From contig NZ_AP018725.1 of the NCBI RefSeq assembly GCF_003967195.1, positions 2,910,001 to 2,974,000 of the forward strand: 64,000 nucleotides of DNA. The letters are read 5' to 3'. The stretch is from Sulfuriflexus mobilis (lineage in GTDB: Bacteria > Pseudomonadota > Gammaproteobacteria > AKS1). This document shows, piece after piece, positions 26,449-34,668 of the stretch (position 1 is the stretch's first letter; the number at the start of each line of letters is the position of its first letter). The notes under the pieces are model-generated. The model worked only from the letters and a program-made list of their open reading frames with translations, was not told the origin of the DNA and searched no databases. Made by a program: the position numbers and the translations under genes.

Positions 26449-26474
26449 CCCGCAGGCCCGGATTAAATCTGTTG

Positions 26475-27200
26475 TCAGGCGGCGAGGCTTTCCAGTCCAC
26501 CGATGTCGAGCAGGCGTATGTTTTTGTTATCAATATGCAGCATACCAATCTCCTGCAAGTGTGCAAGCTGGCGACTGACCGTCTCGAAGGCAAGACCAAG
26601 ATAGTTACCAATATCCTGGCGTGTCATGGGCAGGCGTAGTTGATCACCATCAAAGCCACGCTTGAGCAGGCGTTCGCGAAGGTTCAACAAAAACCGGGCC
26701 AGACGTTGCTCGGCCGAGGTGCTGCCAATCATCATGAGCATACTCTGGTCACGGCGGATCTCCCGGCTCATGATACAGGCCAGGTCATGTTGCAGACTGG
26801 GCAGCTGCCGTTGAAGTTGCTCGAGTGCATCGAATGGTAGTTCACAGAACTCGGTCTTTTCCAGGGCGACGGCATTACAACTATGGGTACTGGAATCGAT
26901 GGCATCCAGACCGAGTACCTCACCGGTCAGGTGGAAACCCGTGATCTGCTCCTTGCCGTCAAGTGTTATACCATAGGATTTAACGGCCCCGTGTTGGATC
27001 GCATAAAGCGAAGTAAACTTGTCGCCACTACGATAGAGATATTCACCCTTCTTTAAGGGTGTACGACGTTTCACGAGGTGGTCCATCAGGCTTAGCGCCT
27101 CGCCATCCAGCGACACGGGCAGACACAGGCGGCGCACACCACAATCCTCACAGGCCGGCCTGACGTGAAAAACATTGTCGGTGTTAGTTGGCTTACTCAT
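26475..27200 (-). CDS. fnr: Fnr/Anr-family oxygen-responsive transcription regulator
   Basis: This 241-residue Crp-superfamily protein has the N-terminal cluster cysteines C17, C20 and C26 (ACEDCGVRRLC) plus a fourth in STHSCNAV, the ligand set of a [4Fe-4S] sensing Fnr. The effector-like jelly-roll is followed by a helix-turn-helix, TRQDIGNYLGLAFETVSRQL, whose E-xx-SR pattern reads TTGAT half-sites. It should activate anaerobic genes, probably including the nap-like operon through the box at 22925-22938. It is the first of a chain of minus-strand genes and diverges from moaA. Confidence 0.92.
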   Translation of the reverse strand: MSKPTNTDNVFHVRPACEDCGVRRLCLPVSLDGEALSLMDHLVKRRTPLKKGEYLYRSGDKFTSLYAIQHGAVKSYGITLDGKEQITGFHLTGEVLGLDAIDSSTHSCNAVALEKTEFCELPFDALEQLQRQLPSLQHDLACIMSREIRRDQSMLMMIGSTSAEQRLARFLLNLRERLLKRGFDGDQLRLPMTRQDIGNYLGLAFETVSRQLAHLQEIGMLHIDNKNIRLLDIGGLESLAA

Positions 27201-27387
27201 GCGTTTCCTGAATCTATGGCTTTTTCTTGTTTAAACACTATTGTGACTAAACACATTATATAAGTATAGCGTCTAATTGGCTGAATAACCTGTGTTATCA
27301 GGGGATATTCACCTGACCGCCTCTGTCGTAGTGTTTCCCTCTGCGATATACTCAGACAACTATTCACTGCCACAAGGCAGACGCCGC

Positions 27388-28368
27388 ATGCCCGAGCTTA
27401 TCGACAGCTTTAACCGACCCATCGAATACCTGCGTCTTTCTGTCACAGACCGTTGCGACCTGCGCTGTAATTACTGCATGCCCAGGGACTTTCATGACTT
27501 TGAGGATCAGGAACATATCCTCAGCTTCGAGGAAATTGAACGGGTAGTTGGCATATTTGGCACCCTCGGGGTGAAACGCGTCCGCCTCACCGGTGGTGAA
27601 CCACTGGTGCGCAAGGGCCTGCCCGAGCTTGCCGCGAGGCTTTCGGCACTGCCCGGCATCGAGGACCTTTCCCTCTCCACCAATGCCGTACGCCTTGCCA
27701 AACACGCCGAGGCGCTGGCGCAGGCCGGGATTTCACGGATTAATGTCAGCCTCGATTCCCTGCGTCCCGAGCGTTTTAAAGAAATCACGAGCGGCAAGCT
27801 GGAGAAGGTCATTGATGGCCTGATGGCGGCAAAACAGGCGGGATTTCAACCGATTAAGCTAAATATGGTCGCCATGCGCGGCGTCAATGACGACGAATTC
27901 GAGGACATGGTCGATTTCTGCCTCGAACACAATTTCACCCTGCGCTTCATCGAGACCATGCCAATGGGCGACACCGGCCGTGGCGCAACGGATTATTACC
28001 TCAGCCTGCAAACCGTGAAACAACAACTGTCCGAACGCTATGAGCTGGTGCCCGGCGTTATGGCCGGCGGCGGCCCGGCCAAATATATGCAGGTGGCCGA
28101 CACCGACCTGCGCATCGGCTTTATCACGCCGATCTCCCAGCACTTTTGTGAGACCTGCAACCGCGTGCGCCTGTCCGCCGACGGCACCCTTTATTTGTGC
28201 CTGGGCCAGGATGACAAACTCGAACTGCGTCCACTGCTGCGCCGGGGGGTTAGTGATGATGGCCTGCGCGAGGCCATTCTCGGCGCCATCGCCCGCAAAC
28301 CCGAAAAGCATGAATTCCGCGAAAAACCCTCACAACAAGTTAGAATTATGTCCATGACCGGGGGCTAA
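27388..28368 (+). CDS. moaA: GTP 3',8-cyclase MoaA (molybdenum cofactor synthesis)
   Basis: This 326-residue radical SAM enzyme turns GTP into 3',8-cyclo-GTP, the first step of molybdopterin synthesis. The SAM cluster motif CDLRCNYC, the second cluster CETCNRVRLSADGTLYLC and the essential C-terminal Gly-Gly (SMTGG) are all present. The frame is open to 27292, but the ATG at 27388 matches the usual start (MPELIDSFNRPIEYLRLSVTDRC). It supplies cofactor for the NapA-like enzyme, and its position next to fnr suggests co-regulation. Confidence 0.96.
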   Translation: MPELIDSFNRPIEYLRLSVTDRCDLRCNYCMPRDFHDFEDQEHILSFEEIERVVGIFGTLGVKRVRLTGGEPLVRKGLPELAARLSALPGIEDLSLSTNAVRLAKHAEALAQAGISRINVSLDSLRPERFKEITSGKLEKVIDGLMAAKQAGFQPIKLNMVAMRGVNDDEFEDMVDFCLEHNFTLRFIETMPMGDTGRGATDYYLSLQTVKQQLSERYELVPGVMAGGGPAKYMQVADTDLRIGFITPISQHFCETCNRVRLSADGTLYLCLGQDDKLELRPLLRRGVSDDGLREAILGAIARKPEKHEFREKPSQQVRIMSMTGG

Positions 28369-28463
28369 AAGCCTTGCTTGATCGGGGTAATATTAGACAA
28401 ATCTAATATACTAGCTATAATAGCCGCCCGCTTAACTAACAAACCCCGCACGGGAGCCCAGAT

Positions 28464-29012
28464 ATGAACCTCGATCGCGTCGAATCCGGCAAAAATGTCC
28501 CTGAAGAAATTAACGTCATCATTGAGATCCCTTCTCACAGTGACCCGGTCAAATACGAGGTCGATAAGACCACCGGCGCCATGTTCGTTGATCGCTTCAT
28601 GAACACGGCCATGCACTACCCCTGCAACTATGGCTACGTACCCCACACCCTGTCTGAGGACGGCGACCCGGTGGATGTACTCGTCGTCACGCCGGTGCCC
28701 TTGATCAGCGGTTCGGTTATCCAGTGTCGCCCGGTCGGCATGCTCGCCATGACCGATGAGTCCGGCCCGGATGCAAAGATCCTTGCCGTGCCGATCGACA
28801 AGCTGTGCGTGTCCTACCGCAAGGTAAAAGGCTGCGACGATGTGCAGCCAATGCTACTGGCCCAGATCGCACACTTCTTTGAGCACTACAAAGACCTGGA
28901 AGCCAATAAGTGGGTGAAGGTAGAAGGCTGGACCGGTCCGGACGAGGCCAAGGCCGAGATCATCGCCTCTATTGAACGTTACAACACCGCGCCGGAAAAG
29001 CCTTGCTTCTAA
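28464..29012 (+). CDS. ppa: Inorganic pyrophosphatase, class I
   Basis: This 182-residue cytoplasmic enzyme hydrolyses pyrophosphate to phosphate. The metal site DGDPVDVLV and the substrate residues around [15 protein letters not shown] and NYGYVPHTL are intact. The length is typical for the bacterial hexameric class I enzyme. Pyrophosphate handling also matters for the Sat/Apr pathway, which consumes it during APS-driven ATP formation. That is pathway context and no local operon link is visible. A terminator follows the gene. Confidence 0.96.
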   Translation: MNLDRVESGKNVPEEINVIIEIPSHSDPVKYEVDKTTGAMFVDRFMNTAMHYPCNYGYVPHTLSEDGDPVDVLVVTPVPLISGSVIQCRPVGMLAMTDESGPDAKILAVPIDKLCVSYRKVKGCDDVQPMLLAQIAHFFEHYKDLEANKWVKVEGWTGPDEAKAEIIASIERYNTAPEKPCF

Positions 29013-29033
29013 AGCCAACGTCTATTCCAAAAT

Positions 29034-29067
29034 AAAAAGGGGAGCTGCTAACAGCCCCCCTTTTTAT
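29034..29067 (+). terminator. Rho-independent terminator after ppa
   Basis: AAAAAGGGGAGCTG and CAGCCCCCCTTTTT pair with one mismatch around a CTAA loop, followed by a T-rich run. It lies 22 bases after the ppa stop. Confidence 0.85.
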
Positions 29068-29167
29068 TTGCCTGTACTCTAAATGTATATAGATTAATAG
29101 ACAGGATTTAACGGGACGCTATCCGTGCCCCTTTTTCAATCTTGTGAATCCTGTCCAATTGTTTTTT

Positions 29168-30139
29168 CTAATGTTCCGGCGTGGTAAAGGCGTCCGCCGA
29201 GATGTCCTGCATGGATGCACCGGCCAGAAAGGCCTTCTTGCGCGTCTGTTGCACCATCTCCGGGGCACCACACAGGAATACCCGCCAGCCTTTCAGGTCT
29301 GGGTGTTCACCCAGGGCGATATCGGCGGCACGTCCCGCCTGCAGGCCCTCGGCCGGCTCATCGCCGCTGACACAGGCGTGGTAGTACACATTATTATGTT
29401 GCTGTGCCATCGCTAACAGGCTTTCATGCAAGTAGAGTTCGTCGTGCGTGCGCACACCATGATACAGGTGAATCGGACCGCGATGTCCCTGATGCAGAGC
29501 GTCACGCAATATACCGACCAACGGCGCCAGCCCGGTACCGGTGCCGACCATGATGAGGGGGCGCTCCGGTTCGCCATCGGTATAAAGGCAATGCCCGTTT
29601 GGTCCCTCTATCTCGATATGCATACCGACTGAAAAATGATCAATGAGCCAGTGACTCATTTGGCCATCGGGCATGCGCCGTACGTGTAGTTCCAGAAATT
29701 CATCTTCATTGGGCAGACTCGCCAGTGAATAACTGCGCACCCAACCGGCCTCGTTTTTCAGATTTAAAAACTGACCGGCGTGATAATAGATGGGCACCGC
29801 GGCCTCAAGCCGGAAGCGCCAGACTGTAGGCGATAGTTGTTCTTTCTCAACCAGTCGCGCTGAGACATAGACATCCTCATCATCGGGCAGGGCCACTTCG
29901 ACATCCTGCTCCGGCACGCACTGGCAGGCAAGAAAATACTTCAGGTTCTTCAGGGCCGGCTTCAGGTCCTTTTGCGAACGCTCGCTCACCTCGCCCTTCA
30001 GACAATGCAACATGCAGGTATGACAGGCTCCCGCACAGCAGGAATACGGCACCTCAATACCATTGCGTCGCAAGGTATCAAGGACCGTTTCATCGGGCTG
30101 ACAGGGATAGGCCTTACCCTGATAGATAATCTCAGGCAA
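29168..30139 (-). CDS. Ferredoxin-NAD(P)H reductase-type electron transfer protein (2Fe-2S + FAD + NAD)
   Basis: This 323-residue reductase has three domains: a plant-type [2Fe-2S] ferredoxin (CCAGACHTC about residues 34-42 and a later Cys in FLACQC), an FAD domain (RSYSLAS) and an NAD(P)-binding domain (VGTGTGLAPLVGILRD, then FLCGAPEMV). This is the layout of oxygenase reductases such as those of the phenol/toluene monooxygenase or CDP-6-deoxyhexose families. It lies 20 bases behind the truncated haemoglobin gene, with an NsrR-type operator upstream, so it probably reduces that globin during nitric oxide detoxification. Confidence 0.85.
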   Translation of the reverse strand: MPEIIYQGKAYPCQPDETVLDTLRRNGIEVPYSCCAGACHTCMLHCLKGEVSERSQKDLKPALKNLKYFLACQCVPEQDVEVALPDDEDVYVSARLVEKEQLSPTVWRFRLEAAVPIYYHAGQFLNLKNEAGWVRSYSLASLPNEDEFLELHVRRMPDGQMSHWLIDHFSVGMHIEIEGPNGHCLYTDGEPERPLIMVGTGTGLAPLVGILRDALHQGHRGPIHLYHGVRTHDELYLHESLLAMAQQHNNVYYHACVSGDEPAEGLQAGRAADIALGEHPDLKGWRVFLCGAPEMVQQTRKKAFLAGASMQDISADAFTTPEH

Positions 30140-30159
30140 AATTCTAAAGAACTCTTAAC

Positions 30160-30525
30160 TTAGCGGTTGAGGACGTCATCCTTGGTGCTGCCGGCAATCG
30201 CCATGACTTCACCAATCAGATCAGCGGGTACATTCAGTTCTTCGAGAGTGGCCTGCAGGTGACCGGCGACGGCATTGAAGTGGTCTTCATTCAGGCCCTT
30301 GGCCACGAGCGGCGCGTGGGCCTTGCGCATGTCTGCACCGGTGTAGTTATTCGGTCCGCCAAAGGCCATGGTCAGAAAGGCCTTTTGCTTGGCGTGCTGG
30401 GCTTCCATATCGGTGGTTTCAAAAAAATGGCTAATGCTGTCATCGGCCAACACCTTGCGGTAAAAAATATCCACGGCGGCGTTAACGGCGGCATCACCAC
30501 CGATCTTCTCGAATAATGTACTCAT
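30160..30525 (-). CDS. Truncated haemoglobin, group I-like
   Basis: This 121-residue globin opens with the MSTLFEKIGGDAAVNAAVDIFYRKVLAD of the family, including the B10-position Tyr. The proximal His is in MRKAHAPL, and the FGGPNNYTG region precedes it. Such globins can dioxygenate nitric oxide to nitrate. It is transcribed divergently from nsrR across a palindromic operator and is followed by its probable reductase, which together would do the work of a flavohaemoglobin. AGGAACAG serves as ribosome site. Confidence 0.9.
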   Translation of the reverse strand: MSTLFEKIGGDAAVNAAVDIFYRKVLADDSISHFFETTDMEAQHAKQKAFLTMAFGGPNNYTGADMRKAHAPLVAKGLNEDHFNAVAGHLQATLEELNVPADLIGEVMAIAGSTKDDVLNR

Positions 30526-30567
30526 AGTTACTGTTCCTGTCTCTTCATTGAAAAATGCAATTTATCT

Positions 30568-30592
30568 AAATATGTATATTGAATACATATTT
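30568..30592. promoter_or_regulatory. Predicted NsrR operator between the globin gene and nsrR
   Basis: AAATATGTAT-ATTGA-ATACATATTT is a perfect 10-5-10 inverted repeat of the AT-rich ATGTAT/ATACAT kind bound by NsrR and some other Rrf2 proteins. It lies 43 bases upstream of the globin start and 55 bases upstream of nsrR, so NsrR could repress both directions until nitric oxide damages its cluster. Confidence 0.8.
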
Positions 30593-30647
30593 AATTCGTA
30601 TAAGCTTAGAGCATCTAGATAAAAGTGCAAGTTACCCTGACAAGACT

Positions 30648-31079
30648 ATGCAATTAACACTTCATACCGACTACGCCTTACGTGTGCTCATGTACCTGGC
30701 TGCCCATCCCGGGCAACAGGTGACCGTCGCTGAACTCGCCGGGTTTTACGATGTTTCCCGCCACCACCTGGTCAAGGTGGTGCAAGGACTGGTTGAACAC
30801 GGCTTTGTCCGGACAACGCGTGGTAAGCACGGCGGTATGAAGCTTGCCCACAATGCGGAGAGGGTTTCTATCGGCAAGGTCATCCGCCTGCTGGAAAATC
30901 ACTTTGATATCGTCGCCTGTTTCAGCGCAGGTGCCGATGCCTGCCCCCTTGATAGCGCCTGCCGCCTGAAGGGCCTGCTCTCCCGTGCGACCGAGGAATT
31001 TCTGCAAAAACTCGATAGTGTTAGCCTCGCCGATATAACCAAACCAAAACTGCGGCAACAAATTGTCGAACTCCAATAG
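30648..31079 (+). CDS. nsrR: Nitric oxide-sensing Rrf2 regulator NsrR
   Basis: This 143-residue Rrf2-family repressor begins MQLTLHTDYALRVLMYLAAHPG with the winged-helix DNA-binding domain (TVAELAGFYDVSRHHLVKVVQGL). It carries three cluster cysteines in ACFSAGADACPLDSACRLKG, spaced C-x7-C-x5-C, as in NsrR of many proteobacteria. The longer frame back to 30579 runs through the operator region, so the ATG at 30648 is chosen. It is divergent from the globin/reductase pair that it most likely represses. Confidence 0.93.
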   Translation: MQLTLHTDYALRVLMYLAAHPGQQVTVAELAGFYDVSRHHLVKVVQGLVEHGFVRTTRGKHGGMKLAHNAERVSIGKVIRLLENHFDIVACFSAGADACPLDSACRLKGLLSRATEEFLQKLDSVSLADITKPKLRQQIVELQ

Positions 31080-31239
31080 ACCTGACAGACCCGATTAAAA
31101 ACTTTTATTTCCGCTTTTCAGGCACCGGCCTATACTTAGAGTGCGGAGTGTTTTCCTGTAGGCCGCTTCGCATACCTCATAATTCTATTTCGCCGTCTGC
31201 CTTTACGACGAACCACGACCGTTCACCGGGAGGTACACC

Positions 31240-31710
31240 ATGGCCATTGCCATTACACTTGAACGATATCTTCAGAATCAGGATATTGCCTTTGATGTCC
31301 TGCATCACAACAAGTCCCATAGCAGTCTTGAGACAGCCTCGAGCGCGCATATCTCGGGCGATTATGTCGCCAAGACCGTGATCCTCGAGGATGACGCCGG
31401 CTATGTCATGGTCGTCGTACCGGCTTCACACCAATTGGACATGGCCCGTGTACATGAACAAATGTCCCGGCCCCTGACACTGGCAACTGAAAATGAACTG
31501 CCGCGACTGTTCAGTGACTGCGAGTTGGGCGCGATCCCCCCGATCGGTGATGCCTATGGAATAGAGACCCTCGTCGATGACAGCCTTGCCGAGCAACCCG
31601 ATATTTACTTTGAGGGTGGCGATCATGAGGTTCTCGTCCACGTCGACGCGGAAAACTTTGGTTACCTGACCAGTGACGCCCTGCACGGACGATTCAGTCA
31701 CCATCTATAG
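31240..31710 (+). CDS. YbaK/ProX-type aminoacyl-tRNA deacylase domain protein
   Basis: This 156-residue cytoplasmic protein has the YbaK fold signatures: AKTVILEDDAGYVMVVVPASHQLD (with the catalytic-type Lys), ELGAIPPIGDAYGIETLVDDS, and a final YLTSDAL. Family members remove wrong amino acids from tRNA. Which tRNA this one edits cannot be told. GGGAGG is a strong ribosome site. It stands alone between nsrR and the heme A synthase gene. Confidence 0.85.
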   Translation: MAIAITLERYLQNQDIAFDVLHHNKSHSSLETASSAHISGDYVAKTVILEDDAGYVMVVVPASHQLDMARVHEQMSRPLTLATENELPRLFSDCELGAIPPIGDAYGIETLVDDSLAEQPDIYFEGGDHEVLVHVDAENFGYLTSDALHGRFSHHL

Positions 31711-31807
31711 ACGTATAAAGAGAACCAAGGGCAAACGGGACATAGGCCCATAACTTTGGTGTACAATTTCCGCGATCACAGATTGCGATATGGAAGCCTG
31801 TTACACC

Positions 31808-32857
31808 ATGAGAACTTTTCTACCTGATGAACACCGTGATAGCCGGCAACTGGCCTACTGGCTACTCATCGTTGCCGCCCTGATCTTTGCCATGGTCGTC
31901 CTCGGTGGTGTTACACGCCTGACCCATTCCGGACTATCGATGGTGGAGTGGGAACCCATCATGGGCGCGGTGCCGCCGCTTAGTGAGCAGGCCTGGGAAG
32001 AGACCCTGCAAAAATACCGCAGTTCGCCTGAGTACCAGAAGATCAACAAGGGCATGTCGATCAGTGAATTCAAATCTATCTTCTGGTTTGAATATTCTCA
32101 TCGCTTGCTTGGCCGAGCCATCGGCCTGGCCTTCCTGCTGCCGTTTCTATACTTCCTCGCCCGCGGCAAGATCCGGCGACGGCAGGTACCAACCTTTATT
32201 ACACTGTTCATCCTCGGTGGCCTGCAGGGCCTGCTTGGCTGGTACATGGTCAAGAGCGGACTCGTCGATATACCGCAGGTAAGCCAGTACCGCCTCACCG
32301 CCCACCTGATCGCGGCGATCACGATCTATGTTGTCATCCTCAGGGTGGCCATGGGCCTGCTGCGTAGCAGTACTATCGAGGTCCGTGACCGAAGCCTGCG
32401 CGGCCTCAAACGCCATGGCCAGTTCACCACTGCCATCATCCTGCTTATGATCATCTCCGGTGGCTTTGTTGCCGGCACCAAGGCTGGTTTTGTCTTTAAC
32501 AGCTTTCCACTCATGGATGGCCAGTGGTTGCCGCCGGGTGGCCTGGCCCTGCAGCCATGGTGGCTGAACCTGTTTGAGAACCTTGCCACCGTGCAATTCA
32601 CGCACCGCCTGCTCGCCATGCTTGTAGCCATTACTGTATTTAGTTATGCCCTGCGTGGCTGGCGAAGCAAGGCCATTAGTGACACGACCTGCTTCACCTT
32701 CACTCTATTGTTCATGATGCTGTTGATCCAACTGGGTCTGGGGATCAGTACGCTCGTCTATGTGGTGCCGGTTGCACTCGGTGCAGCACACCAGGCGGGT
32801 GCATTGCTACTGTTAACGATCGCGGTGATTTTAAATCACCGGCTGCGAGCGCATTAA
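31808..32857 (+). CDS. ctaA: Heme A synthase, COX15/CtaA family
   Basis: This 349-residue inner-membrane enzyme oxidises haem O to haem A for aa3-type cytochrome oxidases. Eight helices are apparent, with paired conserved histidines in FEYSHRLLGR, LTAHLIAAI, QFTHRLLAM and GAAHQAGALLLL, the four His expected for the two haem sites. The ATG at 31808, preceded by GGAAG, is preferred over 31790. The genes for the oxidase are not in the window. A terminator follows 50 bases after the stop. Confidence 0.93.
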   Translation: MRTFLPDEHRDSRQLAYWLLIVAALIFAMVVLGGVTRLTHSGLSMVEWEPIMGAVPPLSEQAWEETLQKYRSSPEYQKINKGMSISEFKSIFWFEYSHRLLGRAIGLAFLLPFLYFLARGKIRRRQVPTFITLFILGGLQGLLGWYMVKSGLVDIPQVSQYRLTAHLIAAITIYVVILRVAMGLLRSSTIEVRDRSLRGLKRHGQFTTAIILLMIISGGFVAGTKAGFVFNSFPLMDGQWLPPGGLALQPWWLNLFENLATVQFTHRLLAMLVAITVFSYALRGWRSKAISDTTCFTFTLLFMMLLIQLGLGISTLVYVVPVALGAAHQAGALLLLTIAVILNHRLRAH

Positions 32858-32907
32858 ATATAGTTTTTTCTTTTCTTGTTTTAAGTTTTTAAACGTATCT
32901 AAAAAAA

Positions 32908-32936
32908 GAAGCCCCAGGGTTAACCCCTGAGGCTTC
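32908..32936. terminator. Terminator between ctaA and a convergent secreted-protein gene
   Basis: GAAGCC-C-CAGGG-TTAA-CCCTG-A-GGCTTC forms a strong stem with an A-rich left flank. It lies 50 bases after ctaA and 10 bases before the end of the convergent gene, and may serve both. Confidence 0.8.
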
Positions 32937-32946
32937 AGGGCATGCG

Positions 32947-33540
32947 CTAGTCCAGATTCACTACAAAGATACAATCAAAACTGATCTGCCCCAATGTATT
33001 CAGTTCGGCAAGGTTCACCAGGCCTGACAGACGTACACTGCCCTGCGCACTCCTGAAACGACGTGAACCGGATATGACGTCATTACCGCCACTTGGCTCG
33101 GCCCCGGTGATATGGGTAAAGTTACTGGCACCATGCAGGATTGGTTGCACCGTGGTCAGACCACGACTAACCAGTTGTGAGCCCCCTGTGAAATTAAAAA
33201 AACTCGTAGCAACCAGTTGTATAGAACCGCCATTATCGACGATGTCTGACAGACAGTCTGTGGCCGTACCAATCTGCAGGCCATTCGATAAGTCAAACAA
33301 CTCTACATCAAAACAGGTCGCCGCCGTGGTGCCACTGCCCGCAATGGCAGGGACTTCTGCATCATAGGCGATACCGGTGCCTTTCAGGTTCAAGGTGAGT
33401 ACCTTACCCCCACCACTCGCCCGTCTGTTATCAGGCCCCGCACTGGCTGTCGCACTGGCTGCTATCAGTGCCAGCAGTGCAACGCAGAGGGTAAACAGAC
33501 CCGTGAATGATGTACCGTATCTTCCATTATAATTAATCAT
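32947..33540 (-). CDS. Secreted protein with dirigent/allene-oxide-cyclase-like barrel pattern
   Basis: This 197-residue exported protein has a signal peptide near residues 14-34 (cleavage around ASA|GPDN). The C-terminal half (GGNDVISGSRRFRSAQGSVRLSGLVNL ending in FDCIFVVNLD) resembles the repeating strand pattern of dirigent/allene oxide cyclase-like barrels, with a Cys pair elsewhere (TCFDVE, DCLSD). I cannot name its function. It is transcribed alone on the minus strand. Confidence 0.6.
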   Translation of the reverse strand: MINYNGRYGTSFTGLFTLCVALLALIAASATASAGPDNRRASGGGKVLTLNLKGTGIAYDAEVPAIAGSGTTAATCFDVELFDLSNGLQIGTATDCLSDIVDNGGSIQLVATSFFNFTGGSQLVSRGLTTVQPILHGASNFTHITGAEPSGGNDVISGSRRFRSAQGSVRLSGLVNLAELNTLGQISFDCIFVVNLD

Positions 33541-33726
33541 ATCTTCTCTCCATGGTGATTGATCGTGAATACAACTCCTATATGTATTTTCTGTTGCCTT
33601 AACGATTGCAATGTCTTGCTGTGGTCAGTTCGACTTGCCCGGCAACTTTACCAAAGTTGTCCTTGCGAGTTGAATGATTTATTTGAATAGTTGCAAACTT
33701 TCAATAACTTACCTATATTTAAAAAC

Positions 33727-34608
33727 ATGACGAAGCGCCTGAAATGGCCCATTGAGGCTAGCCGTGGGGATGCCATAAGCGGCTATCGCTGGCAGCAGGC
33801 AGATTCCAACTTGTGCCTCGATTTTCATGGCAATCCACTGGCCGCCCGCCTGGTGGTGTTTTCGGATGGCAACCATCACATGGCCCTGGAGGCCTGTTGT
33901 CAGGCCTTCAGACAGAGCAACCCCGACGTGCAGGATATCTTTTACGCCACAACCCCACCCCAGGTGATCTTACAATCTGTATTACAAGGTGGCGTGTTGC
34001 TGGGCAATCTGCAATTAACTATTCAGCCGCATGTCTTTATCAGCCCCGCGAATATTCTCGACAAACTGCTCGACAACGGCCTGATGACATCCCACCGGCC
34101 TTTCGCCAGCAGCCGTGGCAATGTGTTACTGGTAAAAAAGGGCAATCCGAAAAACATTCATGGTATTGCCGATTTATTACGCGAGGATGTACGCCTGACC
34201 CTGTCTAATCCACTAACGGAAGGCGCAAGTTACTCTGTGTATAAACAGACCCTGCTGGACGTCGCAGGGGAACAGGGCGCGGATGTCGCAGCGGTGGCCC
34301 GGTTAATTGATAAGGATTCCAGGAAAATCGTATTTGGCGAATCCATTCATCACCGCGAGGTCCCGCAGACCCTATTCTCGGGCCGCGCCGATGTGGCAAT
34401 GGTCTATTACCACCTGGCCTTACGCTATACACGCATCTTTCCGGATGATTTTGAATTGATCGAACTCGAATCAAAGGCAAACGTCTACTCGGATTATCAC
34501 ATTGGCGCCCTCCATGATGGGGGTGAGTGGGGACAAAATTTTATTGAATTTATGCTGAGTGACACCGCCGCAGGTCTTTACCAACAACATGGTTTGTCAC
34601 AGCCTTAA
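33727..34608 (+). CDS. Type 2 periplasmic-binding-protein-like domain protein without signal peptide (ModA/TupA-like)
   Basis: This 293-residue protein has the look of an oxyanion-binding protein: LVVFSDGNHHMALEACCQAF, RPFASSRGNVLLVKKGNP, TLSNPLTEGASYSVYKQTL and GRADVAMVYYHLALRY. It starts MTKRLKWPIEASRG, with no signal peptide, membrane helix or DNA-binding domain, and no ABC transporter genes are nearby. The first in-frame codon is a TTG at 33691, but the ATG at 33727 is more likely. It may be a cytoplasmic ligand-binding protein or a decayed transporter component. A terminator follows. Confidence 0.6.
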   Translation: MTKRLKWPIEASRGDAISGYRWQQADSNLCLDFHGNPLAARLVVFSDGNHHMALEACCQAFRQSNPDVQDIFYATTPPQVILQSVLQGGVLLGNLQLTIQPHVFISPANILDKLLDNGLMTSHRPFASSRGNVLLVKKGNPKNIHGIADLLREDVRLTLSNPLTEGASYSVYKQTLLDVAGEQGADVAAVARLIDKDSRKIVFGESIHHREVPQTLFSGRADVAMVYYHLALRYTRIFPDDFELIELESKANVYSDYHIGALHDGGEWGQNFIEFMLSDTAAGLYQQHGLSQP

Positions 34609-34612
34609 CAAA

Positions 34613-34636
34613 AAATGCCGCCCACAGGCGGCATTT
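34613..34636. terminator. Terminator between convergent genes
   Basis: AAATGCCGCC-CACA-GGCGGCATTT is a perfect 10-base stem with A-tracts on the left and a short T-tract on the right. It lies directly after the binding-protein gene and 33 bases from the end of the convergent DUF3604 gene. Confidence 0.85.
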
Positions 34637-34668
34637 CTTGATCAACCTACATCGTTGACGGCCCTGTA

